In this document: positions 1 to 5,507 of the stretch, in pieces
How positions within the stretch are numbered: the stretch's first letter is position 1
Layout of the letters: every line of letters starts with the position of its first letter
Source of the DNA: Planctomycetota bacterium
GTDB lineage: Bacteria; Planctomycetota; UBA1135
Assembly: GCA_002400895.1 (NCBI GenBank)
Contig: NVRO01000160.1
Span: 1-7,893 of the forward strand
Direction: 5' to 3'
Length of the DNA: 7,893 nucleotides
Notes under the pieces: generated by a model
What the model was told of the DNA's origin: nothing
Databases searched by the model: none
What the model saw: the letters and a program-made list of their open reading frames with translations, nothing else
Program-made: the position numbers and the translations under genes

Positions 1-378
1 AGCCCGATCGGTGATCGAGTCGCCGAGGGCAAAAAATTCGCCCGCCTCGATCTTCCAATGGTCTTCCCACACGAGCTTGTTCTGGTTGATTTTGTGACTG
101 AAATCATCGCTGAACGCGTCGAAGCCCCGGGCGAATCCGAAGCGCTCGGCGAGGGGAAATGAAGCGACCACCGCACGCGTTTCAAAACCCTCGCGTTGGA
201 ACGTTTCGACCACGCTCGGCAACCGTTCCGAAAACACCATGCCGTTGCGCGTGATGCCGTGGTCCCAGGGTTGCATCCCCGTCAGGAACGTCGCATGGGT
301 GGGCTGGGTGACCGGGGACACCGTGTAGAAGCGGCGAAATACCAGGCCTCGCGCCGCGTGGCCCAGGGTCAGAGGCAT
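1..378 (-). CDS. Sulfatase / alkaline-phosphatase superfamily hydrolase, partial at both ends
   Basis: Read on the minus strand, this frame is open from beyond position 400 down to base 1 and gives a clear sulfatase-type N-terminal region. Residues such as HAARGLVFRRFYTVSPVTQP, then THATFLTGMQPWDHGITRNG, match the family block 'lAarGvvFxraYtvsPvTlPSHaslLTGl...hGi..Ng'. It continues with a LPSVVETF segment and a RFGFARGFDAFSDDF segment. In the family this block follows a metal-binding segment of the form DTLRAD, and I cannot find that segment upstream of the ATG at 378. The gene therefore looks 5'-truncated at the junction with the cytochrome and is also cut at the window edge. At the position of the formylglycine Cys/Ser there is Thr (T-Q-P-T-H), so sulfatase activity is doubtful, and a phosphatase or phosphodiesterase role is equally possible. 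Family assignment is firm; substrate is unknown. Confidence 0.8.
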   Translation of the reverse strand, partial: MPLTLGHAARGLVFRRFYTVSPVTQPTHATFLTGMQPWDHGITRNGMVFSERLPSVVETFQREGFETRAVVASFPLAERFGFARGFDAFSDDFSHKINQNKLVWEDHWKIEAGEFFALGDSITDRA

Positions 379-390
379 GCTCGAGGCCTC

Positions 391-1059
391 GGGGTGGATT
401 GCCTCGCTTGCCACCTGGTCCCCGACGGTGGAGTTGCCACCACCAATCCCGCTCCGACCACCGATGCTCCGTGCCGACCACGCACGGTGGCACGCCTGGG
501 CGCGGCCGACAATTGCGCTGCTTGCCACAACCAACATCAGACCGTCGAGCAATGGCGCGACGCCCCTGCCCGCTTCGGCGACCAGATCATGCGCGGCGAA
601 GACTGCTTGCATTGCCACATGCCGGTGGCTTGGCGCAGTGGTGGCCATCGCGGCCGTAATCATAGTTTTCAAGCGTCCCACCACACCCCCAGCCTGCAGC
701 AAGCGGTCAGCTTGAGTGCGGAAGTAAGCGACCGCATGCTTGCGGTAAGCCTTACCAATTCAGGTGCCGCCCACAACTTCCCTACCGATGAGCGCTCTCG
801 CGCCGCCGACCTGCAAACCCGCTGGCAGAACGCCGCAGGTAACTGGAGCAAATGGTCCCGGCTCCATCGTTTCCGCGATCCCTACCGCGACGAGACCGAA
901 CTTGTAAATACCTCACTACCAGCTGGGGCGACCTGGAGCGGGACCTTATCAATCGAGTCGCTTGCTGATGCAGTGGAAGTTCGCCTGCTTTACCGCACCA
1001 ATCCTTTCCAAAGTGATGACCAGGCTGCGGTGGTACACCTGGTGCAAATTGATTTATGA
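391..1059 (+). CDS. Multiheme c-type cytochrome, C-terminal part (5' end truncated or rearranged)
   Basis: Three heme-binding CXXCH motifs are visible: CLACH (bases 400-414), CAACH (514-528) and CLHCH (604-618). They are followed by a His-rich stretch (RNHSFQASHH) and a roughly 130-residue non-heme C-terminal domain that includes AAHNFPTDERSRAADL. Such proteins act in the periplasm or at the cell surface as electron carriers, and heme is attached after Sec export. No signal peptide is present. The frame is open back to an ATG at 196, but bases 196-370 are antisense to a convincing hydrolase gene and read as Arg/His-rich nonsense, so I start the supported region at 391. In the next frame, bases 377-394 read MLEASG, which would join VDCLACH if the G run at 391-394 were one base longer. 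A frameshift is therefore possible. The stop overlaps the next gene's ATG (ATGA), suggesting translational coupling. The redox partner is unknown. Confidence 0.75.
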   Translation, partial: GVDCLACHLVPDGGVATTNPAPTTDAPCRPRTVARLGAADNCAACHNQHQTVEQWRDAPARFGDQIMRGEDCLHCHMPVAWRSGGHRGRNHSFQASHHTPSLQQAVSLSAEVSDRMLAVSLTNSGAAHNFPTDERSRAADLQTRWQNAAGNWSKWSRLHRFRDPYRDETELVNTSLPAGATWSGTLSIESLADAVEVRLLYRTNPFQSDDQAAVVHLVQIDL

Positions 1060-2336
1060 CCTTGTCCATTCTCAACTCGGCAAAATCTACCGCTAGTGCA
1101 CTCGCCCTGGCGATACTGGGTTGTGCACCTCAAACACCGGGTGTGCCCCCGGCAACTACCGATTATCAGCCGGTCCTGACTACCAAGCTGGCGAGCTTCA
1201 GCGCCCGGGGATTACCGCTCAGCACTGCAGCCAGCCAGCGGGAAATGCGTGATTACCTGGAGGCATCCGAGGCCGGAGGACGGCTTCAACGGATGGCACA
1301 AAACTCGCTCGCCGAGATGGACCCTGCGGCCCTCACCGCCAACCTGTTGGCTTTGGTTGAAGATCGTTTTGACCGCACCGAAGAACGCTTGCTGGCCTAC
1401 CCCTGGCTACAACGCCGCGCCGTACCCGCAGCGATTCCACGCCTGGTATTGCGGCTCAAATACGAGAAGGACTTGGGCGCAAATATCCATCTTGCCGCGA
1501 CCTTGCTGCGCCTTGGAAACGGTGCCGGACTGGATGCACTTCACGCCATCATTGTCGACGAAAGTAGCGGCGACCAACTGCGCCATGCCGCCACTGTTGT
1601 CGTGCACGATGCACTCGCGGTGGAAGCAGGCGAGGATTTGTTTACCGCCGCCTGGGAAGAACTGAATCGGGCACGAGATTACTGGCATCGCTATCGCCAG
1701 TTGGAGAAGCAGGTTCCCGCGGAGCAAACTGGTGATGTTGAAGCTGAAGTTTGGCGCATGATTGAACGACTTTCCAGCCAGCCTCTGCGCCCGGTTGATG
1801 ATGCGCGCTTCGTCCTTTCCCGCTTGCGCTGCGAGTTGTCGATGCCGGTGCTGCTCAGTGCCACCAACGACGACAACATGTACGTGCGCGAACATTCCCT
1901 GCAAACCATTTCCTGGATTGGCTACCCGGCCGGGGAATGGGATTTGCGCACCACCGCCAACAGTTGCGATCTGATCAGCCGCAGCCTCGCGGACCCGCGG
2001 TTGCGAGCTCGGGGATTGGAGGCGCTCGGCGCCTTCGGCCATTCCGCCGCAGCTGAACTGGCTGTTTCATGGTTGCTGGATTCCGATATCGACACCGCTA
2101 CCGCAGCCGCCGATTGTCTGTTACGGTGTGCGGGACCGGCTCAGGCCCAGGCCGCGCGAGTTGCCGCCAAGAAGTCGGGACTGTCACCTGAAGCGCGACT
2201 CTCCCTGCACCTGTTGTTGCTCGAAAGCGACACTTTGCCGCCGGCCGGACCTGGTGCGGAGGAATTGGCGCAGAGCGAGCGTCTACGCCGTGAGACGTGG
2301 GCGTCGATGCGCGGAATGCGCCCCGGGCGCAACTAA
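1056..2336 (+). CDS. HEAT-like repeat lipoprotein
   Basis: This 426-residue protein begins with a signal peptide and lipobox: a short N-region with Lys10, a hydrophobic stretch ALALAIL, then I-L-G-C with Cys23 as the predicted lipidated residue. Ala at +2 favours the outer membrane by the Lol rule. The mature part is rich in alpha-helical Leu/Ala repeats with paired-helix spacing, for example around NIHLAATLLRLGNGAGLDAL, YVREHSLQTISWIG, RARGLEALGAFGHSAAAELA and IDTATAAADCLLRCAG. This resembles HEAT/armadillo-type scaffolds, which bind proteins rather than catalyse. The ATG overlaps the stop of the upstream cytochrome gene by 4 nt, so the two are probably co-translated, and a periplasmic scaffold or partner role for the cytochrome is an inference. 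No specific family name is recognised. The C-terminal 30 residues are Glu/Arg-rich and probably outside the repeats. Confidence 0.75.
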   Translation: MTLSILNSAKSTASALALAILGCAPQTPGVPPATTDYQPVLTTKLASFSARGLPLSTAASQREMRDYLEASEAGGRLQRMAQNSLAEMDPAALTANLLALVEDRFDRTEERLLAYPWLQRRAVPAAIPRLVLRLKYEKDLGANIHLAATLLRLGNGAGLDALHAIIVDESSGDQLRHAATVVVHDALAVEAGEDLFTAAWEELNRARDYWHRYRQLEKQVPAEQTGDVEAEVWRMIERLSSQPLRPVDDARFVLSRLRCELSMPVLLSATNDDNMYVREHSLQTISWIGYPAGEWDLRTTANSCDLISRSLADPRLRARGLEALGAFGHSAAAELAVSWLLDSDIDTATAAADCLLRCAGPAQAQAARVAAKKSGLSPEARLSLHLLLLESDTLPPAGPGAEELAQSERLRRETWASMRGMRPGRN

Positions 2337-2337
2337 C

Positions 2338-2685
2338 TCAAGCCAGTGCCGCTTGCCAGGCGTCCTGATTCCAACCAATCAACAAGGTCGAGCCCACCAA
2401 GGCCGCCGGAGCGCGCAGATTCCCCGAAGGTCCCATCATCGCCTTGAGCAATTCCGACTGTTCGCAATCCGTTCCGGGCCGAAATTCGACCGCCTTTTTA
2501 CCGCGGCAACAAATCACCAAACTCGCCTTGGTCGCCAGCTCCAGAGCTGCGGCGTGATCAAATCGTTGCTTGCGCGCATCCACCGTTTCACGAACGGTTA
2601 CCCCGAGTTCCAGCAGATAGGACTCGGCGTATTGACAGGACTTTCAGCCCCTGCGGTGATAATGCCAGTTTATGTCCTTTGCCAT
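2338..2685 (-). CDS. ArsC-like thioredoxin-fold selenoprotein with G-Sec-K-S-C motif (in-frame UGA)
   Basis: Starting at the ATG at 2685-2683, the minus strand encodes 115 residues if the UGA at 2646-2644 (codon 14) is read as selenocysteine. The N-terminus reads MAKDINWHYHRRG-Sec-KSCQ, giving a UxxC redox pair Sec14/Cys17 right after a beta-strand, as in thioredoxin-fold enzymes. The downstream part keeps family-like features: RGKKAVEF (residues 61-68), MMGPSGNLRAP (83-93, with the expected cis-Pro at Pro93) and GSTLLIGWN (98-106). From memory, an ArsC-family (seleno)protein group has the same layout, with W-Y-H-R-x-G-U-x-S-C near the start and GPTGNLRAP plus a G-x-TLLVGFN-like block at the end. 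Frame and homology-like sequence continue unbroken on both sides of the UGA, which argues against a true stop. A conventional caller would start at the GTG at 2583 and lose the active site. No strong Shine-Dalgarno is visible. The upstream in-frame UGA at 2712-2710 leaves this ATG as the only credible start. Likely a thiol/selenol oxidoreductase; substrate unknown. Confidence 0.85.
2603..2627 (-). promoter_or_regulatory. Candidate bacterial SECIS hairpin
   Basis: On the minus-strand mRNA, CCGAGUCC (2627-2620) pairs with GGAACUCGG (2611-2603). This gives 8 base pairs with one bulged A (2609) and an 8-nt loop, UAUCUGCU. The stem begins 16 nt after the UGA and the loop 24 nt after it, inside the range expected for bacterial SECIS elements that recruit SelB. 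The fit is imperfect: bacterial SECIS loops usually have a G in the first one or two loop positions, and here the G is sixth. Coding constraint alone could also produce such a stem. Confidence 0.5.
2632..2663 (+). promoter_or_regulatory. Possible sigma70 promoter for moaA
   Basis: A perfect TTGACA (2632-2637) is followed 20 nt later by GATAAT (2658-2663, five of six matches to TATAAT). The spacer is longer than the usual 16-18 nt, so this is only a candidate. Transcription would begin near 2670, giving a leader of about 53 nt to the ATG at 2723. The element lies inside the 5' end of the divergent selenoprotein gene, antisense to its Sec codon region. Confidence 0.3.
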
Positions 2686-2722
2686 TGGCGCAAGTCTAGC
2701 ACAGGGTGCTCACTGCACTACC

Positions 2723-3757
2723 ATGGCACAGGTGTCTGCACCCGCACCCCTCGACCAACTGCAACGACCACTGCGGAGCCTGCGGCTTTCGGTAACTGAC
2801 CGCTGCAATCTGCGTTGCGCTTATTGCATGCCCGAGGAGCACTACCAATGGTTACCGCGACCGGACATTCTCAGCTACGGCGAGTTGAGCGCCCTGGTCG
2901 AACTGTTCGCGGAGGCCGGAGTCAACCGCGTCAGACTCACCGGCGGTGAGCCACTGTTGCGCCGTGATCTTTTCAAACTGGTTGAACGCTTGCGCTCAAT
3001 CCACCAGCTGAATGATATAGCCATGACCACCAACGGCTTGTTGTTACAGGACAATGTAAAGGACCTGCACCGAGCCGGGCTTGATCGCCTGACCATCAGC
3101 CTGGACACCCTTGATGCGGACAAATTCCGCAGCTTGACCCGCCGTGACGGTATCGAACAGGTTTTTGCCGGGCTGCGCGCAGCCAATGAGGTCGGCTTCA
3201 CCGGCACCAAAGTCAACTCGGTAATCATGCGCGGCACCAATGAAGATGAAATCCCGGCGCTGCTTGATTTTGCGATTGAACATGGTGCTGAACTCCGCTT
3301 CATCGAATACATGGACGTTGGTGGAGCCAGTGGCTGGCAACCGGATCTGGTGTTCAGTGGTGAGCAAATCCTCGCCCGCATCCGCGACAGCCATGGCGAC
3401 TTCGCGGAGATTCCCAGCCGGGACGCCGCTCCGGCCAACCGCTACCGCCTCGAAAACGGTGCCTGCTTCGGGGTGATTGCTTCCACCACGACCCCGTTTT
3501 GCGCCAACTGCGACCGCAGTCGGGTGACTGCAGATGGCCTCTGGTTTCGATGTCTCTACGCCACCTCCGGCATCGACTTGCGACAATCGTTGCGTGCCGG
3601 CAAGCTGGATGAAGTCCGCCAGATTATTTTTTCGCAATGGGAATCACGCACCGACCGCGGAGCCGCCGAGCGCGCAGAGATTGTTCTTTCCAAACGCCAG
3701 GCCCAAAGCACTGACCCGGACAACATTCATTTGGAAATGCATGTTCGTGGAGGCTAG
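2723..3757 (+). CDS. moaA: GTP 3',8-cyclase (molybdenum cofactor biosynthesis protein A)
   Basis: This radical-SAM enzyme turns GTP into 3',8-cyclo-7,8-dihydro-GTP, the first step of molybdopterin synthesis, in the cytosol. From the ATG at 2723 it is 344 residues, close to the usual family length. The N-terminal 4Fe-4S motif is CNLRCAYC (Cys28, Cys32, Cys35), and the SAM-binding GGEP motif follows in RLTGGEPLLRRD. The second cluster is bound by CANC and a cysteine 13 residues later (Cys260, Cys263, Cys277), with the signature CDRSRVTADG between them. The protein ends in GG, which is conserved in MoaA. An in-frame ATG at 2672 would add 17 poorly family-like residues and overlap the divergent selenoprotein gene, so 2723 is preferred. 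The upstream AGGG at 2703-2706 is a weak, distant ribosome site. No other moa/moe genes are in view; a metallo-hydrolase gene follows after 9 nt. Confidence 0.93.
   Translation: MAQVSAPAPLDQLQRPLRSLRLSVTDRCNLRCAYCMPEEHYQWLPRPDILSYGELSALVELFAEAGVNRVRLTGGEPLLRRDLFKLVERLRSIHQLNDIAMTTNGLLLQDNVKDLHRAGLDRLTISLDTLDADKFRSLTRRDGIEQVFAGLRAANEVGFTGTKVNSVIMRGTNEDEIPALLDFAIEHGAELRFIEYMDVGGASGWQPDLVFSGEQILARIRDSHGDFAEIPSRDAAPANRYRLENGACFGVIASTTTPFCANCDRSRVTADGLWFRCLYATSGIDLRQSLRAGKLDEVRQIIFSQWESRTDRGAAERAEIVLSKRQAQSTDPDNIHLEMHVRGG
3749..3753 (+). promoter_or_regulatory. Ribosome binding site supporting a GTG start
   Basis: GGAGG sits within the last codons of moaA, 13 nt before the GTG at 3767. It supports that GTG as the start of the metallo-hydrolase and suggests co-translation with moaA. 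Confidence 0.5.
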
Positions 3758-3766
3758 GCTGCGGCG

Positions 3767-4582
3767 GTGGAGATAATCACCCTGGCCAGCGGTTCATCCG
3801 GCAATTGCGCGCTTGTCCGTGCGGGTAGTGGCAGCGAGCAAACCACCATATTGCTCGACGCCGGAATTGCCATGCGCACTGCCCGGGAGTTGGCCGATAG
3901 CATTGGCTGCAACCTGGCAACTATCGACGCGGTTCTCTTAACTCACGCCCATGCCGATCATTGCGCCAAGGTGGTGGCGCTTGCCGCCCGTGCCAATGCC
4001 CCGCTGTGGGCCCATCCCGACAGTTTGCACCCGCGCTCGGCGGCTAGTGTTGCCGAAATCGAACGCCGCAAGGTCGAGCATCGTCCTTTTCAATCCGGGG
4101 TTGAGTTCCACATCGGGAATATCAAAATACTCCCGGTGCTGCTGGATCATGACTCCGAGCCGACCCACGGCTTTATCTTCACCCATGGCGGAATAAAGGC
4201 CGGTTTCTTCACCGACACGGGGATTACCGATGCCCTCACCACCGACCTCATGAGCGCACTCGATATCCTCGTACTGGAATCGAACCACGACCCGGAAATG
4301 CTCGCAAATGGCCGCTATCCTTGGCACCTCAAGCAACGAGTAGGGGGCGACCGTGGACATCTCAGCAACCAGCAGGCTGCCGAAGTGCTGGCCCATCGGG
4401 TCAGTTCCCGGCTGCGCCTGTTGGCTCTTGCCCACCTTTCGGACAAGAACAACACCAAAAATATCGCACTATCCACAGCGCAACAGGCCTTGAGCGCCCG
4501 GGGCCTCGACATAACCCCGCAAATAGCACCCAAACGGGGGATATTGCAGTTGTCGCTGGAGCCGGTGGCGAACTTTAGTTAA
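3767..4582 (+). CDS. Metallo-beta-lactamase-fold hydrolase, WalJ/YycJ-like
   Basis: This 271-residue cytosolic protein opens with the YycJ-type SGSSGNC (residues 8-14) and LLDAG. It carries the metal-binding HxHxDH as THAHADHC (His60, His62, Asp64, His65). Further ligand candidates are His128 in LLDHDSEPTHGF, Asp150 in FTDTG and His223 in LAHLSDKNN. The block ESNHDPEMLANGRYPWHLKQR followed by GGDRGHLSNQQA is characteristic of the family. Members bind two metal ions and are thought to act on nucleic acid, with exonuclease activity reported for YycJ; the cellular role here is not fixed by the sequence. It follows moaA by 9 nt and uses GTG at 3767, because the SGSSGN motif begins only seven residues later and no ATG is available. 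No walK/walR-type two-component genes are adjacent, so the operon link with moaA looks incidental. Confidence 0.87.
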   Translation: MEIITLASGSSGNCALVRAGSGSEQTTILLDAGIAMRTARELADSIGCNLATIDAVLLTHAHADHCAKVVALAARANAPLWAHPDSLHPRSAASVAEIERRKVEHRPFQSGVEFHIGNIKILPVLLDHDSEPTHGFIFTHGGIKAGFFTDTGITDALTTDLMSALDILVLESNHDPEMLANGRYPWHLKQRVGGDRGHLSNQQAAEVLAHRVSSRLRLLALAHLSDKNNTKNIALSTAQQALSARGLDITPQIAPKRGILQLSLEPVANFS

Positions 4583-4603
4583 GGCGACACAATCCCTTAT
4601 AAT
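4574..4603 (+). promoter_or_regulatory. Candidate sigma70 promoter for the lipA-E1-E2 operon
   Basis: A perfect TATAAT at 4598-4603 lies in the only 40-nt gap before lipA. A weak -35 (TTTAGT, 4574-4579) sits 18 nt upstream and overlaps the stop of the preceding gene. Transcription would start near 4610, leaving a leader of about 12 nt that includes the GGAG ribosome site at 4614-4617. Confidence 0.5.
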
Positions 4604-4622
4604 CCGCAGGCTTGGAGCGCCC

Positions 4623-5507
4623 ATGGCTACCACTTCTACTCCCAAGCCCCCATGGCTGAAAATGCGGTTACCCAGCGGCGAAAACGTCGCTGAGGTTCGT
4701 AATTTGTTACGCGCTCGCAAGTTGCACACGGTGTGCGAGGAAGCACGCTGCCCCAATTTGGGTGAATGCTGGGATGCGGGAACCGCCACGGTGATGCTAA
4801 TGGGCGATGTCTGCACCAGGGGCTGTCGCTTCTGTGCGGTCAAAACCGGCAATCCCAATGGCTGGCTTGACACCTTGGAACCTGAGCGGGTTGCCGAGAT
4901 GAGTGATATCCAGCAGTTGCGGTATATCGTCCTGACTTCGGTCGACCGCGACGACCTCCCCGACCTTGGTGCCGCCCATTACGCCGCCACCATCAAGGCG
5001 CTCAAGCGCAGACGCCCGGAGCTGTTGGTCGAGGCGCTCACCCCTGATTTTCAGGGCAGGGAAGATTGCATACAAACGATTCTGGACAGCAAGCTTGACG
5101 TCTTCGCGCACAACCTGGAAACGGTCGAGTCCTTGCACCGCGGAGTGCGCGATGCGCGTGCCAACTACCAGCAGTCACTTGATGTCCTCGCCTGCGCCAA
5201 ACGCCTGAACCCTGAGATCAGGACCAAGACCTCACTGATGTTGGGACTCGGTGAAGAGCAAGGAGAAGTTCGCCAAGCAATGCAAGACTTGCGTGCTGTC
5301 GGCGTCGACATCATTACTTTCGGCCAATACCTGCAACCAAGTTCCCGTCACCTGAAAGTGGTTCGCTTCCTTCCACCCAGCGAGTTTGATTGGTACAAAC
5401 AATTGGCGGAAGAGGAATACGGTTTCTGGTTCTGCGCTTCCGGACCATTGGTGCGCTCCTCCTACAAGGCAGCTGAGAATTTCATTCTCGCCTCCGGCAA
5501 AAACTAA
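4623..5507 (+). CDS. lipA: Lipoyl synthase (radical SAM)
   Basis: LipA inserts two sulfur atoms into octanoyl groups attached to the lipoyl domains of 2-oxo acid dehydrogenase E2 subunits and GcvH. The sacrificial auxiliary cluster is bound by CEEARCPNLGEC (Cys38, Cys43, Cys49), and the radical-SAM cluster by CTRGCRFC (Cys64, Cys68, Cys71). The RSSY motif near the end (278-281) supplies the conserved serine ligand of the auxiliary cluster. Other typical blocks are TSVDRDDLPDLGA, FAHNLETV, KTSLMLGLGE and ITFGQYLQPS. At 294 residues it lacks part of the N-terminal extension of enteric LipA but keeps every catalytic element. The ATG has GGAG 5 nt upstream. Its TAA shares one base with the ATG of E1 alpha (TAATG), so it is probably coupled to the dehydrogenase it serves; lipB is not in view. 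Confidence 0.95.
   Translation: MATTSTPKPPWLKMRLPSGENVAEVRNLLRARKLHTVCEEARCPNLGECWDAGTATVMLMGDVCTRGCRFCAVKTGNPNGWLDTLEPERVAEMSDIQQLRYIVLTSVDRDDLPDLGAAHYAATIKALKRRRPELLVEALTPDFQGREDCIQTILDSKLDVFAHNLETVESLHRGVRDARANYQQSLDVLACAKRLNPEIRTKTSLMLGLGEEQGEVRQAMQDLRAVGVDIITFGQYLQPSSRHLKVVRFLPPSEFDWYKQLAEEEYGFWFCASGPLVRSSYKAAENFILASGKN

Noticed and set aside
196..390. Open plus-strand frame extending the cytochrome upstream to ATG 196
   Set aside because: It is antisense to a convincing hydrolase-superfamily coding region and reads as Arg/His-rich sequence with no signal peptide, so it is a shadow.
2260..2340. Possible second Sec: reading through the terminal UGA of the selenoprotein gives U-V-S-C
   Set aside because: The continuation is antisense to the end of the lipoprotein gene and has no family-like sequence, while the protein already ends where recalled relatives end.
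2672..2722. Longer moaA start at ATG 2672
   Set aside because: The 17 added residues do not resemble MoaA N-termini and the start would overlap the divergent selenoprotein gene. It would also be nearly leaderless from the candidate promoter.
2128..2799. 223-residue plus-strand frame bridging the lipoprotein, selenoprotein and moaA genes
   Set aside because: Composition is Arg/Pro-rich and it overlaps three better-supported genes in other frames or on the other strand.
3044..3637. Long minus-strand frames opposite moaA and similar antisense frames opposite the MBL, E1 alpha and E1 beta genes
   Set aside because: These are mirror frames common in GC-rich genes, and none shows recognisable motifs.
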